Assembly: GCA_002424365.1 (NCBI GenBank)
Contig: DIRQ01000019.1
Location: 1-57,530 of the forward strand
Direction of reading: 5' to 3'
DNA: 57,530 nt
DNA from: Syntrophomonas sp. UBA5432
GTDB lineage: Bacteria > Bacillota > Syntrophomonadia > Syntrophomonadales > Syntrophomonadaceae
Position 1 is the stretch's first letter; each line of letters begins with the position of its first letter. This document shows, piece by piece, positions 40,501 to 48,816 of this stretch. The translations under genes were made by a program, and so were the position numbers. A model generated the notes under the pieces. The model made no database searches. It worked only from the letters and a program-made list of their open reading frames with translations, and was not told the origin of the DNA.

Positions 40501-40769
40501 CTGCTGCCAAAGGATTATATGAATTAACCAGCCAAAGCAGCATAGAAAGCACGATCGATGTTTCAGCCTGGCCGATTATCAGCTGGACAACAATTACTAG
40601 CGACAAAAATGCTCGGCCCGAAGCCTACAAAGTTTCCATTAACCTAAAAACACAGGTAGTGGATAAGCTGTATGACTATGTTTTCGAAAAGATGTTCGCC
40701 GATATTCCCTTTGCCCAGAATGTCAAACCTTTACCAGATGATCCGCCCTATATTGCTCTCAGGGCATAG
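37584..40769 (+). CDS. Large exported protein of unknown function
   Basis: A 1061-residue protein, translationally coupled to the zinc-ribbon gene. A signal peptide (MKKRILSLSLILAFMFLSIL, cleavage near TTTYA-A) is clear. Residues about 30-290 are beta rich; a short Gly/Ala hydrophobic segment (ALAISILGIGAAIAGAGSGS, about 296-315) follows; about 330-690 again look like beta domains; the last 350 residues are helical (for example YFDQLETGKNINAAFDNLIG). I recognise no catalytic motif. Genes of this size and pattern are seen in Clostridia without annotation. It is likely a cell-surface component working with the neighbouring membrane proteins. Confidence 0.8.
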   Translation: MKKRILSLSLILAFMFLSILPTTTYAASPKEGDYVDPVEYYDLQRFAGMQLTAKGDISKAIQEKDFLPVELVLEPLVLDYAAIRMAAGNSDPSSGQDTYPFNGNQWILKAGEKSNYSITHSGGSSGHYLPGSKDENLWEWNASINLSFHNVVYSIEKISRGGVRFDLAYEAEGTAAGRGSQEFLEPGSVSNNMTFTGEYTLQDSVDGRINWYVGDDGFLRIYLNPRGSYKEKLERANQDAPEISEKENANNQANVWFKVTSVKLGKIDGAAGAVQGQVDTRADKEKGETSVPIPEALAISILGIGAAIAGAGSGSGSDKGGKKSRYKMCLRKDFGDAIRYDREPVPVYARMVEITPEGEEIDRPDLTSSIQIFSGENLSVDSCSMVDNYMGALVSVQSQPGSVNPTEGVVSIKFTGEGGSFQNNVTFRLIGKPYISFPEQGNYLTMTIPMLFGDEDSYETPFILNDFLEKPTSINIKPDEGSPFSCAIEEIEENQYILKVQNNSAAPEAHKAVKQTAFIGIRAENEQELAENSVKIELYPEGLSVRDIEFDENGYALVGTFDNESTDEFGDVLPTSFVMDFAVPELDEHDQRKVRVLEPDEFTPVFDKIKGTDERTTNLVERFKYNIEETVSNLKEYKFAPQEALVEEEGQPYYVTLPVSCTYGEKEYTLNLPVRLIGGGPGPMDGWDEEFAKMKRIVSRVGGISPEIARVLRENGQRMSTAELRLISRRICQDAIVYYTKDAAEYNQIADELDNMIYYAEWIKWFGDQAFSYLISTYYGDTADAILSPAKDIFASFLGEVIGTLVLGEKFYFDQLETGKNINAAFDNLIGNAFDDKMGKKVDFKQVCVVVGGFLVWKIAKNLYDSLDRDGKMDLYAAITATAGDLTAMGMKSIAGSFFQKALKNKVVQENLSTPMAKWLQDVVPDTTLVKWGKGKEALKYQMTDFAKSDVIQKYLEEFFGMGAAKVVEIDMAAAKGLYELTSQSSIESTIDVSAWPIISWTTITSDKNARPEAYKVSINLKTQVVDKLYDYVFEKMFADIPFAQNVKPLPDDPPYIALRA

Positions 40770-40868
40770 CATGACTTGTTAGCTTTGCTGCGTAGGCCTC
40801 TCACCTTGTATCTATTGCGGGGCTTACGCGGCATAACTCTGCTCAAACCAGAAAGGAGTATTAAAACC

Positions 40869-41387
40869 GTGCAGATGTTAAGAAAAAAAGCTATTATCCT
40901 GGGCAGTTCTTCATTTATAGGGTTAGGAGTATGCTGCTACTTAGTTTATAATCATAGTTTAAATTTGCTGTCTATTTTACTGATTTTGATAACAGCTACT
41001 ACGGTGTGTTTTTACCGCCAGCTACAAAGGCTAAGTACAGCAAGCCTGATTATGGAAAACTCGATTTTAACCGTTCCTGTTGTAACAGTTTGGAGCAACA
41101 GTGATAGTTCGTCCTTGCCAAAGCGTAAAAAGTCCACCCTTATGGTTGTATCCTGTTTTGGCATTTTGTCTGGTAATGAAGTGTACAAATTTAACTGTGA
41201 CGGCATACGCTTGTTAGCGGTGGAGATTAATCGGGAATCTATGTTTCTTACCTTTGGAACGGAGGAAAAGGAACGTCATATAAAGCTTTTACACGGACTT
41301 TCCAATAAAGAAGATATACGATTGATTGCAGAAAAATTTCGTTATGAAACTGGTGTAATCCCGGTTGTAGCCGGATGGCATAAATAA
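40869..41387 (+). CDS. Small two-helix membrane protein
   Basis: A 172-residue protein. GTG 40869 fits the GAAAGGAG site best; ATG 40875 is an alternative, and the longer frame from 40776 has no site. Two helices (AIILGSSSFIGLGVCCYLVY; LNLLSILLILITATTVCFY) are followed by a cytoplasmic beta-rich domain that resembles small PH-like membrane proteins (for example VYKFNCDGIRLLAVEINRES). No named family. It lies 99 bases after the large exported protein, in the same direction. Confidence 0.7.
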   Translation: MQMLRKKAIILGSSSFIGLGVCCYLVYNHSLNLLSILLILITATTVCFYRQLQRLSTASLIMENSILTVPVVTVWSNSDSSSLPKRKKSTLMVVSCFGILSGNEVYKFNCDGIRLLAVEINRESMFLTFGTEEKERHIKLLHGLSNKEDIRLIAEKFRYETGVIPVVAGWHK

Positions 41388-41389
41388 GT

Positions 41390-41402
41390 GGTGCCAGGCA
41401 CC
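41390..41402. repeat. Short palindrome GGTGCC-A-GGCACC
   Basis: Perfect 6-bp arms right after the 41387 stop. The same GTGGTGCCAGGCACC string occurs as a repeated intergenic motif in Peptococcaceae genomes in my recollection, often near RAYT genes. Confidence 0.45.
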
Positions 41403-41486
41403 GGAGTTATTGACTTATTGAAGTATATCTAAGAATGTATATTTGCGTATAACAGAAATGATTGTCAGTGGTTTGCTTTTTAAGAG

Positions 41487-41506
41487 TATAGTAAAATTAT
41501 ACTATA
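41487..41506 (+). promoter_or_regulatory. Dyad upstream of the DUF4153 gene
   Basis: Perfect 7-bp arms TATAGTA (41487-41493) and TACTATA (41500-41506) with a 6-base centre, 24 bases before the ATG. TATACT inside it could be a -10 box, so a repressor here would block transcription. Confidence 0.5.
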
Positions 41507-41530
41507 TTTAAATGGAGAGGCTGAGATAAT

Positions 41531-43327
41531 ATGAAACGTTTTAGTAAAGCCATCCTCAAGCTGATTCAGGGACTATCCAAAGCAGTATTACGTTTTCCGT
41601 TAACCGTATTCTTTTTGATTTGTTGCACCACCTTGACCTGTTACATGATTTCTCTGCATAAAAGCCCCGATTTAATTATCCAGAAGCTGATGTTTGTCTG
41701 TTTGCTGGGTTCTTTCATAGGGGTAACTGCTCAGTTCGCCTGCGAACGTTTCCCGCGCCTGGCCCGGCTACGTTGGGCTGTTTACGCATTATCTGCTCTG
41801 CTCACTCTGGGCTATTATTTAATCATTTCCCCGGCACCAGCCATAGATTATGGAGTAGGTGCCCGGACATCGGTGGCGGTATTCTCAATGTTTTGCGCTT
41901 TCATCTGGCTGCCATCTTTCCGGGGCAAATTTGATTTTAACAGTGTAGTCCTGATTCATTTTAAATCGGCTTTAACATCAATTCTTTACGCCGGAGTGCT
42001 AGCGGTTGGCCTGGCATCCATTATCGGAACTATTGATATCCTGCTCTTTAAGGTCAATAGCGATGCTTATGGATATATGATGGCCATCGTCTGGATTCTT
42101 TTCGCAACTACTTATTATCTCTCACTTCTGCCCCGTTTCAATTCGAAAACGGAATTGGATCAGACTTATGCATTAGAGGCGAGCCAGTGCCCTCGCATTT
42201 TGGAGATACTTATTTCCTACATAGCTGTTCCATTGGTTGCTGCGTATACACTGGTTCTGCTGGCCTATTTCATCAAAATTGGGATTACCATGAATTGGCC
42301 AACTGGTCAGCTGGGACCCATGATTTTGGCTTATTCTGCTGCCGGACTGATCATCTATATTTTGGCCAGCGGGCTGGAAAACCGCTTTGCTATACTATAT
42401 CAGCGTATTTTTCCTAAGGCGATAATCCCAATTGTAGTAATGCAGCTTATTTCCGTATATATACGACTAAGTGCTTATGGGATTACGGAATCCCGCTACT
42501 ATATTGCTTTGTTCGGTATCTTTTCGATAGTTATTGGTGTGGTGCTATCCTTTAAGCCGGTAAAGAGAAATGGTCTCATTGCCATCCTGGCAGCAGGTTT
42601 TGCTATACTTTCGATTCTTCCGCCGATGGATGCTTTTACCGTGTCACGTAACAGCCAGATAACCCGACTAGAAAGCTACCTGCAGACAGAGGGAGTATTG
42701 GTGAATGGAAAGATTAATCCCAAGAGCGATGCTGATATGACCTTGCGATTGGAAACCACCAGCATCTTTAATTATCTGGAAAGGCGAGGTTATCTTAAAG
42801 AGGTTGCCTGGCTCCCGGCTGATTTTGAGACTAACCGAGATATGGAAAAGACCCTGGGATTTGAGCCCGCATACAAACATACGGGGGATAACCAGAATAA
42901 CTTCTTTGCCCATCTGGATATGCAGAAACCACTGAACATTGAGGGCTATGATGTTCTGCTCCAGGCCGGTACTTATAAAGGGATGGACCCTAAAGAAATC
43001 ATGACTTATGACTTTGAGGTACGCGGGGTTCCATATAAACTCATACTTGACCCCGTGTCAGCGAAAGAAACCCGGGTATCAGTTCAAAATGCTGCGGATG
43101 AAAAGCTGATATCCACCGGTTTATATGATTTTGCTGATTCAATTTCCGGCATCAGTAACCGGCCCAAGGAGGCCCTGGATGCTAAAGATTTGACCCTGGA
43201 TGTTGAAAATAACAACTGCAAGATGCGAATCATCTTCCAGCATATCGGCATTACCTATGGCACCGGCGGAGACGCCGGGGCTGATTACAACATGTTTATC
43301 CTAATTGCTGTTCCAGCTCAAAGGTAA
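41531..43327 (+). CDS. DUF4153-domain membrane protein
   Basis: A 598-residue protein with GGAGAGGCTGAG before the ATG. The first 375 residues hold about twelve hydrophobic helices typical of DUF4153 (for example LTVFFLICCTTLTCYMISLH; YMMAIVWILFATTYYLSLLP; YYIALFGIFSIVIGVVLSF). The last 210 residues (from SRNSQITRLESYL) are an extracytoplasmic domain. The family has no known function; members often neighbour two-component or envelope-stress genes. It has its own promoter dyad, yet continues the envelope gene run from 36628. Confidence 0.8.
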   Translation: MKRFSKAILKLIQGLSKAVLRFPLTVFFLICCTTLTCYMISLHKSPDLIIQKLMFVCLLGSFIGVTAQFACERFPRLARLRWAVYALSALLTLGYYLIISPAPAIDYGVGARTSVAVFSMFCAFIWLPSFRGKFDFNSVVLIHFKSALTSILYAGVLAVGLASIIGTIDILLFKVNSDAYGYMMAIVWILFATTYYLSLLPRFNSKTELDQTYALEASQCPRILEILISYIAVPLVAAYTLVLLAYFIKIGITMNWPTGQLGPMILAYSAAGLIIYILASGLENRFAILYQRIFPKAIIPIVVMQLISVYIRLSAYGITESRYYIALFGIFSIVIGVVLSFKPVKRNGLIAILAAGFAILSILPPMDAFTVSRNSQITRLESYLQTEGVLVNGKINPKSDADMTLRLETTSIFNYLERRGYLKEVAWLPADFETNRDMEKTLGFEPAYKHTGDNQNNFFAHLDMQKPLNIEGYDVLLQAGTYKGMDPKEIMTYDFEVRGVPYKLILDPVSAKETRVSVQNAADEKLISTGLYDFADSISGISNRPKEALDAKDLTLDVENNNCKMRIIFQHIGITYGTGGDAGADYNMFILIAVPAQR

Positions 43328-43412
43328 GTTTAAGAGTAGGGTATTGGAAATTCGTTTGTGGGTTGTTTAAAGTAGATGGAGAATTACTGTAGCTGCAAAG
43401 GTTAAGAGGATA

Positions 43413-43434
43413 GGGGGACCCGTTCCCTTGTCCC
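43413..43434. repeat. Degenerate REP-like repeat
   Basis: GGGGGACCCGTTCCCTTG followed by TCCC shares the GGGGAC...GTCCC pattern of the hairpins at 28031 and 50979. It lies just past the stop of the minus-strand acyl-CoA ligase and may help to end its transcript. Confidence 0.4.
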
Positions 43435-43439
43435 ACGTG

Positions 43440-45341
43440 TTAATCATCATACATAGCAGCAATTAAATCCTTGTATTTTTCCTGCACGAATTTCCTTTTA
43501 ACCTTCATAGTAGGAGTAATCTCTCCAGCTTCCTGAGAAAACTCATGTTTAAGCAGTGTAAATTTCTTAATACGCTCTACTTGCCCCAGACTATTTTGCC
43601 GTTTGTTGATAATTTGTTCATAGAACTTAACTACTTCAGGATGCTTAATCAATTCCTCCCGGCTGGAAAATGTTATACTTGCTTTGGCAGCCCAGTCTTC
43701 CAGGTTTACAAAGCTTGGAACGATAAGAGCAGATACATATTTTTTACCGTCTCCTACTACTGCTAGATATTCAATGAAGTGGTCTTCTCCCATCATAAGT
43801 TCAATCATTTGCGGAGCTATATTCTTGCCTCCCGAGGTGATGATAAGGTCCTTAAGCCGGTCAGTTATAAAAAGATATCCGTCCTCATCAATTCGTCCGA
43901 TGTCACCAGTTTTGAACCATCCGTCCTTGGTAAACATCTCCTTGCTCAACTCCGGCTGGTTATAGTATTCCTTAATAATGTTTGGGCCTCTTGCTTGAAT
44001 TTCACTTGTATCAGGGTCGATTCTGATATCTACCAGCGGAACGGCGGGCCCTACTGAACCGAATTTGAAGTAATGAGGGCTATTCATAGTAAGAACCGGT
44101 GACGTTTCAGTAAGCCCGTAGCCTGACGTAATAAGCACACCGCAGTAGAAGAAAAACTTCTCGATTTCCGGGTTGAGGGCTGCGCCTCCATAGTTTAAGT
44201 GATCCATATTAGTACCAAATAGCGCCCGGACTTTGTGAAGCACAAGTTTATCGGCAATTTTTCTTTTGAGAGTGAGAAAACTTGGGGGTTGAATCCCTGC
44301 CAGGACTAAATCCCCGTGCTGGCGCCCTACCTCCACAGACCAGTGGAAAATTTTCTGTTTCATCGGAGAGGCAGTTCTAACTTTTGTGTAAAGAGTGGAA
44401 TATATCTTTTCAAAAAGTCGGGGGGCACTGTTCATAACGTGCGTATTTGCTTCGCTCAGGCGTTCAAGTATCTCATTGTGGTCCTCGCAATACCATAGCT
44501 GCATACCCATTGATAAGATACCGTAAGACCATGATCTTTCCAGTACATGAGTTAGAGGGAGCATACATAGAGAAGATTCCCCTTCAACAAAGCCTTCCTC
44601 AGTATAGCGTCCAACGGCCCAGGCATTATGCAGCAAGGTTTTGTGGGTATGCACGGCGCCTTTTGGCTCGCCGGTCGTTCCAGAAGTATATATAATCGTA
44701 CAAATATCATCATAATGGGCTCTTTTCATAATTTCTTCGATTTCACTTTTACGTGGAGTGGCTCTGCCGTCATTAAGAAAGTCATCCCACATAATAACAC
44801 GTTTGTCATCATGAACTTTAGTTCCGCGGTGGAATACGATAATTTTGTCCAGGGAAGGGCATTTTTCTAAAAGCGGATAGGCTGTGTCATAATGAACCTG
44901 GCGGCCAACAAAAAGAACCTTAATCCCAGAGTCATTGATTATGTAGGCGCATTCTTCCTCTGTATTGGTGGCGTAAATTGGTACGGTAATACACCTGATA
45001 AGTAATGAGCCTAGATCAGACAGATGCCATTCGGCTCGATTAGCTGAGAAAATCCCAATTTTGTCCTCTTCTTTGATGTCTAAACTGAGAAGTGCCGAAG
45101 CAACTGCAAACATTATCTCGGAAACCTCGGTCCAGGTGAAGGTTTCCCATTGACCATACGGCTTGTGATGAAGCTCTTCCTTGTCTCCGTACTTTTTGGC
45201 ATAATTAACAACCATGACCGCTGTCTGTTGCCATTCATCGAGGTACTTGTGGAATTCCTTTTCTAAACTCGCCTTTTCTTTTTTAAACTTTTCGGTGTAA
45301 TTAATCCGCGGGCCGATTGCCTTCAAAGTGTTATAAGCCAT
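43440..45341 (-). CDS. Long-chain acyl-CoA synthetase (FadD15-type AMP-binding)
   Basis: A 633-residue enzyme with ATAGGAGGACTAGT before the ATG. The P-loop is TIIYTSGTTGEPKGAVHTH, followed by SGYGLTETSPVLTMN, TGDIGRIDEDGYLFITDRLK and the C-terminal lysine region EITPTMKVKRKFV. The length and motifs match the bacterial long-chain fatty acyl-CoA ligase group (FAA1/FadD15). It converts fatty acid, ATP and CoA to acyl-CoA, AMP and PPi. No operon partner is seen. It is not close in sequence to the shorter ligase at 14542. Confidence 0.93.
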   Translation of the reverse strand: MAYNTLKAIGPRINYTEKFKKEKASLEKEFHKYLDEWQQTAVMVVNYAKKYGDKEELHHKPYGQWETFTWTEVSEIMFAVASALLSLDIKEEDKIGIFSANRAEWHLSDLGSLLIRCITVPIYATNTEEECAYIINDSGIKVLFVGRQVHYDTAYPLLEKCPSLDKIIVFHRGTKVHDDKRVIMWDDFLNDGRATPRKSEIEEIMKRAHYDDICTIIYTSGTTGEPKGAVHTHKTLLHNAWAVGRYTEEGFVEGESSLCMLPLTHVLERSWSYGILSMGMQLWYCEDHNEILERLSEANTHVMNSAPRLFEKIYSTLYTKVRTASPMKQKIFHWSVEVGRQHGDLVLAGIQPPSFLTLKRKIADKLVLHKVRALFGTNMDHLNYGGAALNPEIEKFFFYCGVLITSGYGLTETSPVLTMNSPHYFKFGSVGPAVPLVDIRIDPDTSEIQARGPNIIKEYYNQPELSKEMFTKDGWFKTGDIGRIDEDGYLFITDRLKDLIITSGGKNIAPQMIELMMGEDHFIEYLAVVGDGKKYVSALIVPSFVNLEDWAAKASITFSSREELIKHPEVVKFYEQIINKRQNSLGQVERIKKFTLLKHEFSQEAGEITPTMKVKRKFVQEKYKDLIAAMYDD

Positions 45342-45618
45342 ACTAGTCCTCCTATATCACAATTATGGGAGTCACAAATTAACAATTATGGATAATACTA
45401 TAATTAAATATATCATAAAACAAATGGAATTACTGAAATATTTTGACAATTGATAAAATATATAGGATTTTATGAACTCATGAAGAAAAGAGTGGATAAC
45501 TACAACCATCAAAGTGAAAGTTTTATAAACGATTAGATATATAGTGGGTAAGGCAAATTTTTGGGTATCTACGCTGAGTAAAAGGCCCTCTGGAGGAAGG
45601 ATGGAGGAGGTTAAGGAA

Positions 45619-46992
45619 ATGAGCGGTTTAAATCAGTCCAAGAGGAGAAATGCAGTAAATTATAAAAAGCCAATGTTTTGGGTAATTATTGTGGCTATGG
45701 TTGCGGTGGTGGCAGTGGCAGCGGGTTTAATAAACAAACCCGTAGGGAGTATTACTTATGAGAATGACAAATATGGTTTTTCAATGATATTGCCCAAGGA
45801 TTTCGCGGATAAGGTTAATGTAGGTGAAGAAGGTAATTTCGTATTTTTTACATATAAAGAAATCCAGGATATGCATTCTGATGGGATATTAGGTGTAGTG
45901 GGAAGAATTGAAATCTATGATAAAAAAGAAACCACTAAAAACCAGATAAAAGAGTTGGCCGACATGTACAACCTAAAATATTTGGGGGAAAACGAAAAAT
46001 ATTATTTCGGTTGGGCTCATGCCACCGATGTTCAAATTCCTCCGAATGCCTCAGATCAAATAAAGGAGAATTATAGAGCTCTGGAAGAAGAATTTGACCA
46101 GGTTATTAAGACTTTTAAAATAAAAAATGGTTTTAAAAATGAAATAGTAAGTGTAGTTGAAGCTTTTGGCAGTAAGCTGCAAATGGTTCCTCTTGTGGCA
46201 CCGGAGGCTGAGGTGGCTAAAAGCATACAAGAGAACTACAGTGGTTTAGTTGCGCCAGCACTCATTGAGAAATGGACAAATGACCCCCAAAATGCTCCGG
46301 GGAGGGTGGGTTCCAGTCCCTGGCCGGACCGTATAGAGATTTTAAAGGTTGATAGAGTATCAAAAGATGAATACGAGGTTAAAGGAAATATTGTGGAAAT
46401 AACCAGCGTAGAGATAATAAACGGAGGGGCAGCCGCTAAAAGACCGGTTACGCTGGTAATGAAGAAAATAGATGGACACTGGTTAATCAGCGAACTCACC
46501 ATGGGTCAATATAAACGTAATACGTCTTCTTTAGGGGATGACGATTATTCGCTGGTTGTTGGGAAGCAGACCATTTCCTTAAACAGCCAGGATATTCAAC
46601 AAATTTATAAAACCTTGGGGAAACCGATATCAGAAACTGAAGAAGTTTTAGGTAGCAATGCTGATACTTTTATAGGTTCTCGTATAAAAACGCTAAAATA
46701 TGAAGACATTGAAATTAAACTGTTTTCCCCTAAAGACAACCCGTCAGCATACTGGATTATGCTTATGGATGTAACCGGTTCGGATATACAAACACCAAGG
46801 GGAATTGCTATCGGCTCCACTCTTGAACAACTTAAAAAGGCCTACAGTAACCTTGCAGTGGTTCCGGAAGATAGAATAGATAAGAGTACTTATACCTATA
46901 GAGTTGGCAAATACGAAGAATTTAAACATATGGAATATACAGTGAAAGACGGGATTGTCACTCAGATCAGGCTTTATATCGAAATGCCATAG
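45619..46992 (+). CDS. Membrane-anchored protein resembling the C-terminal part of a BlaR1-like sensor
   Basis: A 457-residue protein. ATG 45619 has AGGAGG 8 bases upstream; ATG 45601 is possible. It opens with RRNAVNYKKPMFWVIIVAMV, the same sequence pattern (NYKKPxFWV plus helix) that ends the M56 peptidase module in BlaR1-like proteins such as the one at 4942. Thus it seems to be a BlaR1-like gene that has lost its peptidase module and kept the last helix and external part. The external part holds a profilin-like strand set (ITYENDKYGFSMILPKDFAD) and a C-terminal domain (GIAIGSTLEQLKKAYSNL). No BlaI gene is adjacent. Confidence 0.7.
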   Translation: MSGLNQSKRRNAVNYKKPMFWVIIVAMVAVVAVAAGLINKPVGSITYENDKYGFSMILPKDFADKVNVGEEGNFVFFTYKEIQDMHSDGILGVVGRIEIYDKKETTKNQIKELADMYNLKYLGENEKYYFGWAHATDVQIPPNASDQIKENYRALEEEFDQVIKTFKIKNGFKNEIVSVVEAFGSKLQMVPLVAPEAEVAKSIQENYSGLVAPALIEKWTNDPQNAPGRVGSSPWPDRIEILKVDRVSKDEYEVKGNIVEITSVEIINGGAAAKRPVTLVMKKIDGHWLISELTMGQYKRNTSSLGDDDYSLVVGKQTISLNSQDIQQIYKTLGKPISETEEVLGSNADTFIGSRIKTLKYEDIEIKLFSPKDNPSAYWIMLMDVTGSDIQTPRGIAIGSTLEQLKKAYSNLAVVPEDRIDKSTYTYRVGKYEEFKHMEYTVKDGIVTQIRLYIEMP

Positions 46993-47156
46993 GGGACACA
47001 GGTTATTTTTTTTTTGGGAAATAACTAGTGTTTATAGAGATAAGATTGCTCTAAAACGGTTACTAGCGCTCAAGAGAGAATCGTATATGTCTCAAAAAAC
47101 GAAGTAAGAAAGCAAAAAGGAAGTTTCTATTTTAATAAAAGGAAAATAATTACTAG

Positions 47157-47519
47157 TTATTTCGTACCGATAATAATTCCTGATACATATGGGATAAGCC
47201 ATATTACCCAAACGTGTACACTGAGTTTGCGGAAATTTGTCCTGGCAGCTTCATCATTTTTTATTAAAACTATGGTTGCCCATATAGCATGAAAAAGCAT
47301 TATTAAAACTGCCAAAAAACCAGTAACTACGTGTAAACTAAATTGGAATTGAACTTCTAATCTGCTCATTGCTATTGTTCCGGCAGTATCAAAAGTAAAA
47401 CCTATCCAGAACACAACTAAGTGCCATATTAGGAGTTGTCCCTGGATTTTTTCACTCCAGACACCAATGCTATAAAAAACAAAAGCAAGACTGATTAAAA
47501 TAATTGCGGATAGAAGCAT
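47157..47519 (-). CDS. HsmA family (TIGR03987) membrane protein
   Basis: A 120-residue four-helix membrane protein with GGGAGGATTTG before ATG 47519. The helices (MLLSAIILISLAFVFYSIGV; LLIWHLVVFWIGFTFDTAGT; HVVTGFLAVLIMLFHAIWAT; VWVIWLIPYVSGIIIG) and the conserved FDT, H and W positions fit the HsmA/TIGR03987 family. No function is known to me. It is a single gene between unrelated neighbours. Confidence 0.75.
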   Translation of the reverse strand: MLLSAIILISLAFVFYSIGVWSEKIQGQLLIWHLVVFWIGFTFDTAGTIAMSRLEVQFQFSLHVVTGFLAVLIMLFHAIWATIVLIKNDEAARTNFRKLSVHVWVIWLIPYVSGIIIGTK

Positions 47520-47750
47520 CAAATCCTCCCGTTAAAATATTAAAGTACTTTTAAATAGATTTCTCAATAAAGAGTAATTAATACTTACTTATCCTTCTAC
47601 CAGCCTGCCTATGGATGAGAAGAATTATTGAAAACCTGAATATTTAGGTAAAAGGCGATTTTGTAAAAAAGTTTCATGCTTTGTTCACAGTATCTTCATA
47701 GATCTTGTCTACAATAAACCTGTGCTCAAAAAATATTTGAAAGGAGATTG

Positions 47751-48560
47751 ATGCGTTTGCCAAAACAAAGAATCTTACGTGGTATTTTGAGTAGTTTTGT
47801 TATCGGCGGGTTGCTCCTGTCCTCTGCCAGTCTGGCCCTGGGCGATAACTCTGCCAACAAACAAGCACCTGTTTGCAAATCAGTACATGGTGCTATGCAT
47901 CCGGGATTTATGAAACCGGAAATAATGAACGATGTCCTGAAACAGCTTAAGTCTGACCAGGTACTAACCCAGGAGCAAGTCGATAAACTGCTCACACTGA
48001 TGCAGGAAAACAAGGAAAAGAAACCTATCCCGGACAAAAAACTGACTGCCGAAGAAAAGGAAAAACTAAAAACGATGACTCCAGAAAAACGTCATCAATA
48101 TATGAGGGGAAAAAAGGCATCCGGTGTCCCCAAGGATATGAAATTCAATCGGGATAAAGCCGGGAACCATAGAACCAATCCCTTTGGGAAAGCGGTATCC
48201 AGCGGTATAATCACTCAGGCTCAGGCTGATGCTATTCAGTATGCTGTTAGAGAGCAAATGGTGAAGCAGCAGCAAGAACAACTGCAGGCTCGTTTAGAGG
48301 TATTAGTAAAGCAGGGCAGCATCACCAGTGAACAGGCCAATGCGGTTATAAAAGAATATGCCAGTTTCCAAAAAGAACGGCAAATAGAAATGGATAAAAT
48401 AAAAGCTATGTCTCCTGAAGAGCACCGGGAGTTCATGAAAGACAAAAAAGCATCGAGGATTTATCCTCTAAAATCACTAGTTGAGGCAGGAACCCTGACC
48501 AAACAGCAAGCAGATCAAATAATGAAGGCTTTGCACCAACGCCCAATTCAAGATAAATAA
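47751..48560 (+). CDS. Exported helical-repeat protein next to a two-component system
   Basis: A 269-residue exported protein. ATG 47751 follows AAAGGAGATTG; TTG 47748 is an alternative. Signal peptide through SASLALG. The mature part repeats a short helical unit at least four times (VLKQLKSDQVLTQEQVDKLL; GKAVSSGIITQAQADAIQYA; LEVLVKQGSITSEQANAVIK; KSLVEAGTLTKQQADQIMKA), like DUF2680-type repeats. A longer segment, MTPEKRHQYMRGKKAS, recurs as MSPEEHREFMKDKKAS. It ends in a terminator and precedes a response regulator gene, so it may be the target of that system. Confidence 0.75.
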   Translation: MRLPKQRILRGILSSFVIGGLLLSSASLALGDNSANKQAPVCKSVHGAMHPGFMKPEIMNDVLKQLKSDQVLTQEQVDKLLTLMQENKEKKPIPDKKLTAEEKEKLKTMTPEKRHQYMRGKKASGVPKDMKFNRDKAGNHRTNPFGKAVSSGIITQAQADAIQYAVREQMVKQQQEQLQARLEVLVKQGSITSEQANAVIKEYASFQKERQIEMDKIKAMSPEEHREFMKDKKASRIYPLKSLVEAGTLTKQQADQIMKALHQRPIQDK

Positions 48561-48620
48561 GCCGAAATGAGCTTATAAATAGATACTTTTCTTTTTCTTC
48601 TCTGTTAAATTCAAGGAAAG

Positions 48621-48652
48621 GCTCTGCAGTTTTATCTGTAGAGCTTTTTTTT
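48621..48652 (+). terminator. Rho-independent terminator
   Basis: Arms GCTCTGCAG (48621-48629) and CTGTAGAGC (48636-48644) pair with one G-T and are followed by eight T. It closes the exported-protein gene. Confidence 0.85.
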
Positions 48653-48816
48653 AACTTAAACAAGAGCTTGATGATGCTGACAATGGTCACAAAAACTACA
48701 CAAAGGTGTTTTAAAATAGAAGATAGGGAAACTTATCTTAAAACAGGGGTAGCGTTTTTAACCAGAGCTGTTTTGCTAAATATAAGTTTTCTCTTGTGGA
48801 GGTGTTACCTGATCAT

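Noticed and set aside
46999..47026. Terminator from GTTATTT/AAATAAC around a T-run
   Set aside because: The T-run is in the loop, not after the stem, so it does not fit a Rho-independent terminator on either strand.
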